DNA of 64,000 nucleotides from Paenibacillus_L residui. Lineage in GTDB: Bacteria; Bacillota; Bacilli; Paenibacillales; NBRC-103111. Shown here in pieces: positions 25,503 to 35,265 of this stretch. Made by a program: the position numbers and the translations under genes. The notes under the pieces were generated by a model. It was not told the DNA's origin, did not search any database, and saw nothing but the letters and a program-made list of their open reading frames with translations. The DNA lies in NCBI RefSeq assembly GCF_042677205.1, contig NZ_JBHTIU010000022.1:22122-86121 (forward strand). The letters run 5' to 3'. How positions within the stretch are numbered: position 1 is the stretch's first letter; each line of letters starts with the position of its first letter.

Positions 25503-26783
25503 CTATAAATTCCAATAAGAAATATGAGCAGGAGCCTGTGAAGCATCCAAAGCCGATTTGACGTCCACGAATACCCCGGATTCGCCGTAGAGGCATTTTT
25601 TCAACCCGTCCCATCCCAAATCTTTGTACTCTTGGTGAGGCACCGCCAGAATGACCGCATTCGCTTTGCGCAGCTGTTCGAAGGGAACCAGCTCTATTCC
25701 ATAAATCCGGTAAGCGTCTTCCGCCTCGGCGCGGGCATCGGATACTTGAACATCTACCCCGAACTGCTGCAGCTCCCGGATTATATCGATAACCTTCGAA
25801 TTCCGCAAATCCGGCACATTTTCTTTGAAGGTAAGGCCGAGCACCGTTACACGCGATCCCTGGATCGGATTTCCTTTCAGGATCATCTGCTTCACCAGGG
25901 AGGTGGCAATGAATTGGCCCATTCCGTCATTAATTCTTCGTCCGGCCAGAATCACCTGCGGATGATAGCCTACGGCATCGGCTTTATGCGTCAAATAATA
26001 CGGATCGACCCCGATGCAATGTCCGCCCACCAGTCCCGGGGTAAACTTCAGAAAGTTCCATTTCGTCCCGGCGGCCTGAAGAACCTCCGACGTGTTGATC
26101 CCCAGTCTATCGAAAATAATGGATAATTCATTCATAAGTGCGATATTCAAATCGCGTTGAGTATTTTCTATCACCTTGGCCGCTTCCGCCACTTTAATGG
26201 TGGAAGCCTTGAAGACTCCGGCCTCCACTACCGATCCGTAAACATCGGCAATGATATTCGAGGCTTCCTCATTCTGACCGGATACTACCTTGGTAATTTT
26301 CTTAAAGGTATGCTCCTTGTCTCCCGGATTGATCCTCTCCGGAGAATAGCCCACATAGAAATCCTTACCCGCGGTTAAACCCGAATGCTTCTCCAGGACA
26401 GGGATGCATATTTCTTCCGTTGCCCCCGGATAAACCGTGGATTCATAGACGACGATCGTATTCGGCTGCATATTCCGGCCAACCAGCTCCGATGCGCTGA
26501 TTAACGGGCGGAAATCAGGCTGCTTCGAATCATCAATAGGTGTAGGAACCGCCACGATAATAAAATCGCACTCTCTTAATTTCGTCTCATCCGCGGTAAA
26601 TTGAATTTTGCTGTTCTTAAGCTCTTCCGAGGAAACCTCCCCGGTATAGTCATTATGCGATTGTAAAGCGGCGATTCTTCCTTCATTAATATCGAATCCG
26701 ATCGTTGGATAAGATTCTCCGAAAGCTACTGCAACAGGCAAACCAACATAACCTAGTCCTACAACTCCAATAGTCCTATCCAT
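25503..26783 (-). CDS. UDP-N-acetyl sugar 6-dehydrogenase (TviB/WbpO-like)
   Basis: A nucleotide-sugar dehydrogenase of 426 residues that oxidises C6 of a UDP-hexose to the uronic acid in two NAD-dependent steps. The Rossmann motif GVVGLGYVGLP is at residues 6-16, and the catalytic Cys256 lies in GGHCIGVDPYYL. The TviB/WbpO subgroup acts on UDP-GlcNAc or UDP-GalNAc, and the overall length and the YSPERINPGD stretch fit it. It overlaps the following glycosyltransferase gene by eight bases. It supplies an acidic sugar to the polymer. Confidence 0.9.
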   Translation of the reverse strand: MDRTIGVVGLGYVGLPVAVAFGESYPTIGFDINEGRIAALQSHNDYTGEVSSEELKNSKIQFTADETKLRECDFIIVAVPTPIDDSKQPDFRPLISASELVGRNMQPNTIVVYESTVYPGATEEICIPVLEKHSGLTAGKDFYVGYSPERINPGDKEHTFKKITKVVSGQNEEASNIIADVYGSVVEAGVFKASTIKVAEAAKVIENTQRDLNIALMNELSIIFDRLGINTSEVLQAAGTKWNFLKFTPGLVGGHCIGVDPYYLTHKADAVGYHPQVILAGRRINDGMGQFIATSLVKQMILKGNPIQGSRVTVLGLTFKENVPDLRNSKVIDIIRELQQFGVDVQVSDARAEAEDAYRIYGIELVPFEQLRKANAVILAVPHQEYKDLGWDGLKKCLYGESGVFVDVKSALDASQAPAHISYWNL

Positions 26784-27969
26784 TCTTCTCTCTCCCTAAT
26801 TTAGAAATATTGACTTGATTTTGATTTAAGCCGGCCAACATGGATTGATAGAGCTGATCCAGCCCTTCCCAGATGATCTCTGACCGGAAGCAGGTCTTAA
26901 CCCTCTCATATCCGGCTTCCCCCATTCTTTGGCGGGTTTCCGGCTCATCAGCCAATCGATGAATGGCCATGGCCAGCTCATCGGCATTCCGCACAGGAAC
27001 GATGATTCCTGTCTCGTTATCCGCCACCGTATCTCTTGCACCGGTGGCGTTAGTCGTTATTACCGGCCTTCGGCATGCGGCGGCTTCGAGCGAAACATTC
27101 CCGAATCCTTCGCGATAAGTGGGAAAAATAAAAACATCCATCAAATAATAGTAAGGCGCGGGATTATTGACGCGGCCTACATAGATGATGGATGGCTCCT
27201 GTTCGATCGCTTTGACTGTCTTCTCCGGCAGAGCTGCGGCATTATCATACGTTCCTGCCAATAATAGTCTTGCTTCGGGCCGGGATTTATGAACCTGGAG
27301 AAAGGCATCTATGAGCTCAACTATCCCCTTATCCCGCGTAATTCGGCCTATGTAACCTAACACGAAGCAATCTTTCAGGCCGTACTTCCGTCTCAGATTA
27401 TCCGCTTCTTCGCTGTGCCGGCATGCTTCGAATTTGCTGACTTGAATCCCGTTGCTGCTGCCATGCCCCAGAACTATCGTTTTGGCCCGGGGCGCAAGCT
27501 TTAATTCTATCGCACGTTCTTTCAAGCTCTCACTTATGCAGATGACCCTATGTGCGCATAGACAAGCTATTTTCTCCATGAATAGGAGTACTTTTCTTTT
27601 AAAGCCGCTTGTCGTTTCCAGCCGAAGCCCTCTCAACGTATAGATCCGGCACGGAACCCTGGTCAAGAAAGCGGCCATTCCCGCCAGCAAGCCGGCTTTC
27701 GGGGTGCCGACATTAGAGATGGCCGGTTTATAGCGCCGATAAAATCGGATTAACCGCAGCAGCGAGAGGATGTCCCGGCGAAGCGAAATCTCCCTCTCCA
27801 TAGGCACTTCATAAGTAAGCGTCCCTTCTTGGGCCGCCGCTTCCAGTTCTTCTCCGGGCGAAGATACCAAAGTCATTTCATAGCCCCGCTCTTTTAAATA
27901 ACCGATTTGGCTCTTCATTAAATTCAGGCTTTGTGAGATGGTCACTGCATGGACCACTTTAATTTTCAT
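26776..27969 (-). CDS. Glycosyltransferase family 4 (PglA/EpsD-like)
   Basis: A GT-B fold retaining glycosyltransferase. The start at 27969 is chosen from GGGGGGTGAC just upstream; a longer frame reaches 28005. The opening MKIKVVHAVTISQSL, the region TVGTPKAGLL-like near residue 90, and the C-terminal donor-site motif YREGFGNVSLEAAACRRPV resemble PglA/EpsD-type enzymes that add the second sugar to lipid-linked bacillosamine. This specificity is an inference from family resemblance and from the neighbouring PglC/D/E genes. Confidence 0.85.
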   Translation of the reverse strand: MKIKVVHAVTISQSLNLMKSQIGYLKERGYEMTLVSSPGEELEAAAQEGTLTYEVPMEREISLRRDILSLLRLIRFYRRYKPAISNVGTPKAGLLAGMAAFLTRVPCRIYTLRGLRLETTSGFKRKVLLFMEKIACLCAHRVICISESLKERAIELKLAPRAKTIVLGHGSSNGIQVSKFEACRHSEEADNLRRKYGLKDCFVLGYIGRITRDKGIVELIDAFLQVHKSRPEARLLLAGTYDNAAALPEKTVKAIEQEPSIIYVGRVNNPAPYYYLMDVFIFPTYREGFGNVSLEAAACRRPVITTNATGARDTVADNETGIIVPVRNADELAMAIHRLADEPETRQRMGEAGYERVKTCFRSEIIWEGLDQLYQSMLAGLNQNQVNISKLGREKNG

Positions 27970-28004
27970 CGTGTCACCCCCCTGTCTCCCCTGGCGCCAA
28001 TACA

Positions 28005-29024
28005 TCAGGAGCTTATTTGGTAATATTGCTTATACCAATCTACAAACCTGCCGATTCCGTCTTCGATACTCGTTCCCGGTTTAAAACCGACATCCCGCAT
28101 CAGGTCGTCCACATCGGCAAACGTTGCCGGAACATCTCCGTCCTGCAGGGGCAGGAACTCTTTCTTGGCCGTGAGCCCGATCTTCTCCTCGAGCACTGCT
28201 ATAAATCTGAGCAGCTCTACAGGCTGATTGTTCCCGATATTGTATAACCTGTACGGAGCATAGCTTGTACCGGGGTCTGGATGATCCCCTGACCAAGCGG
28301 AGTTCGGTTCCGGCTGTCTCCGGGTCAGTCTGAATATTCCTTCCACGATATCATCGATATAAGTGAAATCCCTTCTCATTTTTCCATGGTTGAATATTTT
28401 AATAGGTTCTCCGGCTATAATCGCTTTCGTAAACAAAAAGAGCGCCATATCCGGGCGCCCCCAAGGACCGTACACGGTAAAAAATCTTAAACCGGTGGTC
28501 GGTAATCCATATAGATGGCTATAGGTATGGGCCATTAATTCATTGGCCTTCTTGGTAGCCGCATATAAGCTTAGCGGGTGGTCCACATTCTGGTGAACCG
28601 AGAAGGGCATCTTCGTATTGGCCCCGTAGACGGAGCTGGAGGAGGCATAGATCAGATGCTTTACGTTATTGTGGCGACAGGCTTCCAGTATATTCATGAA
28701 GCCTGCAATATTGGAATCGATATAGGCATAAGGGTTCGTTAGACTGTAGCGCACTCCCGCCTGGGCGGCAAGATTGACGACCAATTCCGGTTGATGCCGT
28801 TCGAAAACAGCTTGAATCGCTTCCCGATTCTCCAACGATTCCTGATGGAAGATAAACGAGCTGCTCTTCTCCAACTGTTCCAGACGGTCTCTCTTTAGCT
28901 GAACATCATAATAGTCATTGAGATTGTCGACTCCGATAACCTGATCGTTGTTTTGCAGTAGCTTCTTGGACAAATGAAAGCCTATGAAACCGGCTGCTCC
29001 CGTTACCATTATTTTTTTGCTCAT
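28005..29024 (-). CDS. NAD-dependent epimerase, UDP-glucuronate 4-epimerase type
   Basis: An extended short-chain dehydrogenase of 339 residues. GAAGFIG at 9-15 binds NAD, Ser128-130 and Tyr154-x3-Lys158 (YAATK) form the catalytic set, and the stretch YGPWGRPDMALFLFTKAI is characteristic of the UDP-glucuronate or UDP-GalNAc-uronate 4-epimerase branch. It would invert C4 of the uronic acid made by the dehydrogenase two genes downstream, for example gluco to galacto form. Only two bases separate it from the preceding glycosyltransferase gene. Confidence 0.9.
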   Translation of the reverse strand: MSKKIMVTGAAGFIGFHLSKKLLQNNDQVIGVDNLNDYYDVQLKRDRLEQLEKSSSFIFHQESLENREAIQAVFERHQPELVVNLAAQAGVRYSLTNPYAYIDSNIAGFMNILEACRHNNVKHLIYASSSSVYGANTKMPFSVHQNVDHPLSLYAATKKANELMAHTYSHLYGLPTTGLRFFTVYGPWGRPDMALFLFTKAIIAGEPIKIFNHGKMRRDFTYIDDIVEGIFRLTRRQPEPNSAWSGDHPDPGTSYAPYRLYNIGNNQPVELLRFIAVLEEKIGLTAKKEFLPLQDGDVPATFADVDDLMRDVGFKPGTSIEDGIGRFVDWYKQYYQISS

Positions 29025-29026
29025 CC

Positions 29027-30289
29027 TTACAGCACCTCGAATTCATCCATTTTTGATATTGTCTCTACTCTATCTCTCCCGGTTCTGACCGCTGCCGCAA
29101 ATTCATGCCAGAATTCATCCCTGATTTTGTTCAAATAAGGGGAGGAATATTGGGAGGCGTGGGCGAAATTTCTTCGGGCAGCTTCCGCCATGGAAGTTTG
29201 ATCCTTCAACAAATGAAGCAGTTTGCCCGCCAACTGTCTGTAATCCCCAGCCGGATGAAGATGCTCCGGAGGCAGCAATTCGGGAATCCCCCCTACACTG
29301 GAAGCCACGGATGGACAGCCTCTGCTCATAGCCTCCACTAAGGATCTGGGCAGCCCCTCGGTCTTGCTGGGCTGAATATAGAGGTCTATTTCATCCAACC
29401 ATCTCAGTACGGGGCCTCCCCCCGGCAGCGACCCATCAAAAAAAACTTTATCCTCCAGATAAAGTTCTTTGGCCAATTTTATATAACGGGCAGGATCGCC
29501 ATTCCCTAACACTCTCAATTCCGCGTTATGCCCGGATTGACGGATGATATCCAGAGCTCGGATGGCCGTATCGATTCCTTTATATTTCGACGCATAGGAG
29601 CCGATGAGACCGATTCGAATTTTCTTGCCGGCCGTAGTAGCGTTAATTCTCTCCAATCTCTGCAGAAGAACTGCCTCATCGACACTTGGGATCTCTACAT
29701 TAGAACAGCCGACTTGCCTTCCTGTTGTATTGGGGTAGATTTCCTGCAGCTGCTTCTGGGTGACGTATAGCACGAAGGGGGCTTGCTTCACTATTTTTTT
29801 GTTCTTCAGCATACTGATCGGGGCCAACAGCTTTCCGAAAATATGCCCATGATTCCATAACGAGTTGAAAACGTCCCCCACCAGCTCTACCCCGTACATC
29901 TTCTTGTTCCTGGCTGCAATTCGAATGGCGATCTCGGAATACTCGCTCGGCATTCTGGCGATGACCGCATCCACTTCACTGATTATTTCCTCCATACGAT
30001 TAACTACAATTGCCTTGTTGCGAATTCTCCGCTTGATGTCCGTCAAAGAAGGCAGGAAAATATGCTTAACGCGATGACCGCTGGATACGTTCGCTTCCTT
30101 TAATATTTTATTGTCTTTGATTTTCCTCCCCCTTCCCACAACGACAAGCTCGTCGAAATGGTTAAGGTATCTTCGCCAGACCTCATAGGGCAATTTGCCG
30201 TCGGAATAAACGACACCCTCATCATCATATTGGAAAGTATGCGAATGAACAAAAAGCACCTTTATGTTAACCACCCTCTTATGACACAT
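29027..30289 (-). CDS. Glycosyltransferase family 4
   Basis: A GT-B glycosyltransferase of about 420 residues with the C-terminal retaining-enzyme motif SKTEGLPRSLVEAMSRGCP and preceding GLIGSYASKYKG donor loop. The start is uncertain. The ATG at 30289 has a poor ribosome site, while AGAGGGTGG sits just before ATAAAGGTG at about 30262, hinting that translation may begin a few codons later at a non-ATG codon. It belongs to the exopolysaccharide operon; the donor and acceptor are not readable. Confidence 0.85.
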   Translation of the reverse strand: MCHKRVVNIKVLFVHSHTFQYDDEGVVYSDGKLPYEVWRRYLNHFDELVVVGRGRKIKDNKILKEANVSSGHRVKHIFLPSLTDIKRRIRNKAIVVNRMEEIISEVDAVIARMPSEYSEIAIRIAARNKKMYGVELVGDVFNSLWNHGHIFGKLLAPISMLKNKKIVKQAPFVLYVTQKQLQEIYPNTTGRQVGCSNVEIPSVDEAVLLQRLERINATTAGKKIRIGLIGSYASKYKGIDTAIRALDIIRQSGHNAELRVLGNGDPARYIKLAKELYLEDKVFFDGSLPGGGPVLRWLDEIDLYIQPSKTEGLPRSLVEAMSRGCPSVASSVGGIPELLPPEHLHPAGDYRQLAGKLLHLLKDQTSMAEAARRNFAHASQYSSPYLNKIRDEFWHEFAAAVRTGRDRVETISKMDEFEVL

Positions 30290-30320
30290 TTATCCGATCA
30301 TAAATTTACCGGCAGCAAGA

Positions 30321-31457
30321 TCATTTCATGGCCTTATCCATTAGTTGAACATATTGCTCAGCGGCTTTGTCGATGGTAAAGGGAGTATTCCGAAACTCTT
30401 CATAAGCATGATCTTTGAAAGACATTCTCTCACTTTCTCCTATTAACCCGACCGCTTCGGATGCCCACAGCTCGTCATTTGCCTCTAAAGGCAGATACTT
30501 AAGAACTTTAAAGTAAGAGGCCAATTCCACTATAGGATCAATGCTGCTGCCCAATACCGGAACCCCGCAAGCCAATGCTTCGAGAACCGCACCGGGAAGC
30601 CCTTCACGGATTGAAGGGTAAATCATCAGATCGGCTTGCTGCAATAATTCGTATACATTACTCTGAACTCCCAGAAAGAAGACTCTGTCCCGGATCGCAT
30701 ACTCTTCTATTTTCTCCCTTATCAGACCGGCTGTCGGTTCATTTTCCTTGCCAACCAAGAATAAATAATAATCCCCCTTTCGCACCATTTCTTTGAATAC
30801 TTTAATTAATTTAATGTGGTTTTTCGCTTCCACCAATCTCCCGATATGAATAACGATTTTACTGTCTTCCCCTAGGCGGTACTTACTTCTCAACGATTTT
30901 TCCTCATCCACCGGCCCATTAATTTTGTTCAAGTCGATGCCATTATAGATAACCTCTGTCCGCTTGTCGTTTACTATATCCTTGCCCATGCTGGATACTA
31001 TAGAGGATCTGCTCACGCCCAGGATTATCGTCGCATAACGATTGATCAAGGACTTCATCAGATTGTACTTGTACCGCTGCAGCCTGCCTCCCTTTTTGCC
31101 GCTATCCGTCGTTCTGAAATGAGCGATTCTTACTTTAATTCCGGCGATTTTCGCCAACATTAATATTAATCCGGAGAAATAGTACATGTTGGAATGGACG
31201 ACATGAATGCGATGTTGTTTCAACAGTTTGATAAACCTGTAAGGAAAAGTGATGCTTCTAAATTTACAGTAGGTCATTTGTCCGCCCATGCCGGCAATGA
31301 GATCATCCAGCTCGCCGCGTTGACCGCTTAAGGCGCAAAAATAAAAGGAGTAAGCATCTAGGTCGATTTTGTCCAGCAGATCGATCGTCCTCAGCTCGGC
31401 TCCTCCCCGGTTCATTTTACTGAAAATATGAAGAATGTTTATTTGGTTGTTTGCCAC
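30321..31457 (-). CDS. Glycosyltransferase family 4
   Basis: A 378-residue GT-B enzyme with the opening INILHIFSKMNRGGAELRT, where the GGAE loop is typical of the acceptor side, and the C-terminal donor motif SIREGLPGAVLEALACGVP. It starts with GTG at 31457 after AAGGCGTG, four bases beyond the stop of the upstream gene. It probably adds one of the inner sugars of the repeat unit. Confidence 0.87.
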   Translation of the reverse strand: MANNQINILHIFSKMNRGGAELRTIDLLDKIDLDAYSFYFCALSGQRGELDDLIAGMGGQMTYCKFRSITFPYRFIKLLKQHRIHVVHSNMYYFSGLILMLAKIAGIKVRIAHFRTTDSGKKGGRLQRYKYNLMKSLINRYATIILGVSRSSIVSSMGKDIVNDKRTEVIYNGIDLNKINGPVDEEKSLRSKYRLGEDSKIVIHIGRLVEAKNHIKLIKVFKEMVRKGDYYLFLVGKENEPTAGLIREKIEEYAIRDRVFFLGVQSNVYELLQQADLMIYPSIREGLPGAVLEALACGVPVLGSSIDPIVELASYFKVLKYLPLEANDELWASEAVGLIGESERMSFKDHAYEEFRNTPFTIDKAAEQYVQLMDKAMK

Positions 31458-31461
31458 ATTA

Positions 31462-32940
31462 TCACGCCTTATATTGGATACTCTTCCCTATTCGATAGGT
31501 TTTCTCATAAATTTTGGCCTTCAATTTGGGAATATCGATTATACTCCTCTTCACCCGCTGGCTGCGGCTCTGAAGTCCGTAATGGTTGACGAACAACGAT
31601 AAGACCGTAATCCAGCTAAGACGGTCGCCCAGCTTGGAATGGATGGCCGCGGGTTCTTTTCTCCATTCCTTGTACATAAAAGCCAACTGCTTCATATCAA
31701 ACAAGTTTAATTTGTGCATTTGTTGATTAAACAGATGTTCTTCCATGAAATCCGAGCAATGCCTCCTCAGCCATAACCCGTAATCATGATGCTTCTTGGA
31801 CAAGGTGTCTCCTTCGCCATCTCCCCCGTATTTATTTCCCGTACGGGCCCAGGCGAGATCTAACAATTTGGGCTCGATCATTTGCAGCAGCTCGAAATAT
31901 ATTTGGTCATTACGCACGGTGTGTCTATATTTCCACATTAAAGTAAAAACTTCTTTGGCGGTAAAAGCTTGATAGAAATGGGTCCAATTCATGATCAGGT
32001 TGGCCGCATTGCCCAGCATTCTTCGCAAATAATGTGCCTGCATCTCGTATTCGTTAAGCTGCTCGTAAGAAGCTTCCTTATATCTTGCTCTAAATTGGGC
32101 CAGCTCTTCCTTAAGCTCTGCATCGACGTCATTAAGAAGCTCCGTGTTCAGCAGACTGTATCTTTCTCTGGGGCAATGCGGCTTCAGCCTGGAAGCGTGA
32201 ACCGATGAATACTCGGCTCTCCCGATACTATCTCCATAACTGCCGGCCAGAACGATGCTGTCCTTCCCCAATCGCTCGAACCAATTAAAACGATGCAAAT
32301 GGGCAGGGCTGATTTCCGCGCCAAGCTTCACAGCGGCCAATTCAAAATTGGAAAGGAGATAGCTTTCGTTCAATTCCGCATAATGCCACTCCCATTGGAA
32401 CAGCTCGCTAATTTTTTGCGCATACACAACATCCCGGCTATTGTTCTTCCCCCAAGTCACCGCATGAATGCGGCCCTGAATTTCCCCGTTTTTCTCCAAT
32501 TGCCTAAGAATGGCGGCTACAACACGGCTATCCATCCCGCCGCTTAATAAGAGATAGATATGATCATAATTTTGGCACTGCTCCCTAATTTCCTTAGATA
32601 AAGCTGCGATTAATTGTTTGGCGATTTCCTTCGGCGGACTTTCTTCCTGATTATACGGCTCTACGCTGTGATGAACAATCTCTCCGGAGGAGTGAAATTC
32701 GGTTAGCCAAGGCAAGCGAAACAAGTTCCGGATCAAGGTACGCTCGCCGCAAATATACCCGTAACATAGCATAGAGTAGACTGATGCCTCGTCTATTACT
32801 CTTTCTTCTTCCGATAGTAGGCTGACGGCAGACTGGCATTGATCCGAGTAATAGATCCCATCCTCTTTCTTAAACATATATGGGTACAATCCGCCCACAT
32901 TATTCTGCATTAAAATTTGCCCATCCATCAGTTTTTTCAT
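31462..32940 (-). CDS. Asparagine synthase-like protein in the exopolysaccharide operon
   Basis: A 492-residue protein with the ATP-pyrophosphatase domain of asparagine synthase: the PP-loop LLLSGGMDSRV lies near residues 137-147, followed by the expected alpha/beta pattern. The N-terminal part does not start with the catalytic Cys of the glutaminase domain and looks degenerate, so it may use ammonia or a partner for nitrogen. In exopolysaccharide and O-antigen loci such proteins are thought to amidate uronic acids. Here the UDP-sugar dehydrogenase and epimerase provide a uronic acid, which fits. It overlaps the flippase gene by four bases (ATGA). Confidence 0.82.
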   Translation of the reverse strand: MKKLMDGQILMQNNVGGLYPYMFKKEDGIYYSDQCQSAVSLLSEEERVIDEASVYSMLCYGYICGERTLIRNLFRLPWLTEFHSSGEIVHHSVEPYNQEESPPKEIAKQLIAALSKEIREQCQNYDHIYLLLSGGMDSRVVAAILRQLEKNGEIQGRIHAVTWGKNNSRDVVYAQKISELFQWEWHYAELNESYLLSNFELAAVKLGAEISPAHLHRFNWFERLGKDSIVLAGSYGDSIGRAEYSSVHASRLKPHCPRERYSLLNTELLNDVDAELKEELAQFRARYKEASYEQLNEYEMQAHYLRRMLGNAANLIMNWTHFYQAFTAKEVFTLMWKYRHTVRNDQIYFELLQMIEPKLLDLAWARTGNKYGGDGEGDTLSKKHHDYGLWLRRHCSDFMEEHLFNQQMHKLNLFDMKQLAFMYKEWRKEPAAIHSKLGDRLSWITVLSLFVNHYGLQSRSQRVKRSIIDIPKLKAKIYEKTYRIGKSIQYKA

Positions 32941-34184
32941 ATTCCTACCTCAACTTGTCGGATATTTTTCAAGCCTTTATGAATCAACGTGGTGTAAAAG
33001 ACCATGGAAACAAAAGCGGCAACAGCCAAAGTCCATGCAGCTCCATTCAATCCGTAATCTTCGATCAGCCATACGGAGCAAATAATCGTGACAACCAGCT
33101 TCGTAATGTGAATGGGGACCTGTGAAGTAAAAATCCTCATAGACGTGGCCCCGACTCCCAACGCGCTTCCCAGAAAAGAAAATAGAGAAATAAGCATTAC
33201 CCATACAAATAAATCCGAATATACCGCATAGCTTTCCGTATAGACTAGCGTCAATATGGGTTCGCCAAACAGAACTGCCGCGGCAAGCCCAACCATTCCC
33301 AGAGCACCATTGACCAGCAGCACGAGCGCCAATAGTTTGACGAAAGCTCCCTTATTCCCGCTTGCGTAATATTTGGCTAAACGCGGACTTACCGTCTGGG
33401 AGATCGCTGTCGTAAACCTCGCTGCCCCAACCAAAATGTAGGAAATCGCCCCGAATATCCCCAATTGTTCTATGCTTAAATAATTCTCAATAAAATATCT
33501 TGGAATATTCGTGCTCAACGCTCCCATCATCATGATGGCACCCAAAGGCAGGGCCAGAAGAAACAGCCGCCATAGCTTGTTGTAATTAAACGTCAAATAG
33601 GGTTTGTCGATATACTTCATGGCATTAGGAAAATCATAAAACAGCATGACGAGAAGCCAACCCAGGACAAAACCTAGAATCGCCAGATAAAAATTGCGAG
33701 TAACCCAATAAAAGAGAACGAACAGTAATAAACTTATCGCCCCTCTGGAAATCATGGACACGGCCACTTTATTCATCACTTCGTGTCTTTGCAGCAAACC
33801 ATAGATGACATCGCTGATTCCTTCGATCATCTTGCTTATGGCAATTAGAAATATAATGATTTTCGCTTCGAAGGAATAATCGCTTAAGAATGAAACCGCT
33901 ATGCAGACAAGCAGAGCCAGGAAAACTCCGATAACTCTTAAGGAAAAATAGTCTCTGAATTGGTAATCATCCCTGGCATCTGTAGCTTGAATCCCCCGTA
34001 ATTGAAAGCTGAAAAACAGCATAATGGGAGTGGTGGCCGCAAGAGCTAATGTATAGTAGCCGACAAGCTCTTCGTTACCCAGCTTCGCCATGATGATCAG
34101 CATCAGCCACTGCAAAAAAGCGTATAGGAGATTTGCCGCAAACATCCATTTGAAATTTCTCTTCAATGATATTTTTTTGCCCAT
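32937..34184 (-). CDS. Oligosaccharide flippase (Wzx-like)
   Basis: A 415-residue integral membrane protein with about twelve predicted helices, of the polysaccharide-export branch of the MOP superfamily. Its role is to turn the undecaprenyl-linked repeat unit to the outer face of the membrane. The sequence opens with a basic stretch (MGKKISLKRNFKWM) and then a helix, as usual. AAAAGGGATAAGAA precedes the ATG. It is the first gene after the 388-base gap behind the kinase gene. Confidence 0.88.
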   Translation of the reverse strand: MGKKISLKRNFKWMFAANLLYAFLQWLMLIIMAKLGNEELVGYYTLALAATTPIMLFFSFQLRGIQATDARDDYQFRDYFSLRVIGVFLALLVCIAVSFLSDYSFEAKIIIFLIAISKMIEGISDVIYGLLQRHEVMNKVAVSMISRGAISLLLFVLFYWVTRNFYLAILGFVLGWLLVMLFYDFPNAMKYIDKPYLTFNYNKLWRLFLLALPLGAIMMMGALSTNIPRYFIENYLSIEQLGIFGAISYILVGAARFTTAISQTVSPRLAKYYASGNKGAFVKLLALVLLVNGALGMVGLAAAVLFGEPILTLVYTESYAVYSDLFVWVMLISLFSFLGSALGVGATSMRIFTSQVPIHITKLVVTIICSVWLIEDYGLNGAAWTLAVAAFVSMVFYTTLIHKGLKNIRQVEVGI

Positions 34185-34572
34185 TTCTTATCCCTTTTCG
34201 TCAATTATTTTGTATAGATGATAAAACCTGAAACTGCCTTTTGTTGTGTAAGAATTAACGTTAAAAGCAGAACCAAAACCGTTTGATGCTGTTTTTAACG
34301 TTAATTGGTTCATGCTGACATAGGGCATTCAACCCTTCCTCACATCATACCCTCGACGATTTACGTCTAAGGCGCCGGGCGCCCACAGCATGACCGAGTG
34401 CCTGCAGTGATAGAGGTGCAGCAGACTTTACCTGTTTCCTTGGCCTTCGCAGCTGAAAACCGCGAAATCGCCTTTATGTCGAAACGGTTATTTTTTATTA
34501 AAAAAATTATTATTAAAGATATGCGAATACTTGGTATTTTACGGGCAGTAGGCCTCATTCCAACTGGTTCAG
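34185..34572. other. Intergenic gap in the exopolysaccharide operon with a long inverted repeat
   Basis: No gene. AATTAACGTTAAAAGCAG at 34253-34270 and CTGTTTTTAACGTTAATT at 34289-34306 are inverted copies matching at 17 of 18 positions with an 18-base loop. There is no T run after it on the minus strand, so it is not a plain terminator; it may be an operator, an attenuator or an mRNA processing site. The rest is AT-rich. Confidence 0.6.
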
Positions 34573-35265
34573 CTACTCTTGGGTCCCGTAGTAGTAATAA
34601 TAGCTGTCCTCATTGCGGCGCTGATCGACGTTGTTCAGAACGACTCCCAGCATTCTGGCCTGCACCAACTCAAGGCTTGCCTTGGCTTTCAGTGCGGATT
34701 CCCTCTTAACCTTCCCCGAATCGATGACCATCAGGACCCCGTCGCTTTTGGCGGCAATCAGTTGGGCGTCCGTCACAACCAATACGGGAGGAGTATCCAT
34801 CAGAATGACATCGTATTGGGTGCGAAGCTCCTCGAGAAGTGCGCTCAATCTCTTGGAGGAGAGCATCTCCGACGGATTGGGCGGAACCGGCCCGGAGGTG
34901 AGCAGATCCAGATTATCTATATGCGTTTTCGCAATCACTTTGGCGAACGGGGACTGCCCGGCCAATACGCTCGTTAATCCCCATCGATTGGTCTTGACGA
35001 AGGTCTGGTGCATCGTCGGCTTGCGTAAATCCGCATCGATGACCAATACTTTCTTCTCAGCCTGTGCATACACTGTGGCCAGATTGGCCGTCGTCGTCGA
35101 TTTCCCCTCTCCTGGCCCAGGCGAGGTAACCATGATGACTTGAATTTGATGATCGATCGACGAAAAATCGATATTCGTTCTCAGCGTCCGATAGGCTTCG
35201 GAAATCGGTGACTTCTTGTTGATATCGGCTATAATCGGTCTATTCTTGCTGTCCAAGCGTGACAT
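34573..35265 (-). CDS. CpsD/CapB-type tyrosine kinase (EpsB/YwqD-like)
   Basis: A BY-kinase that phosphorylates itself on a C-terminal tyrosine cluster and controls chain export together with its membrane partner. The start at 35265 follows AGGCAGGTGAG and gives 230 residues, overlapping the partner gene by 26 bases; a longer frame to 35316 is less likely. Walker A GPGEGKST is at about 50-57, Walker A' VLVIDADLRKP at about 73-83 and Walker B VILMDTPP near 140. The C-terminus ends with five consecutive tyrosines. Confidence 0.92.
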   Translation of the reverse strand: MSRLDSKNRPIIADINKKSPISEAYRTLRTNIDFSSIDHQIQVIMVTSPGPGEGKSTTTANLATVYAQAEKKVLVIDADLRKPTMHQTFVKTNRWGLTSVLAGQSPFAKVIAKTHIDNLDLLTSGPVPPNPSEMLSSKRLSALLEELRTQYDVILMDTPPVLVVTDAQLIAAKSDGVLMVIDSGKVKRESALKAKASLELVQARMLGVVLNNVDQRRNEDSYYYYYGTQE

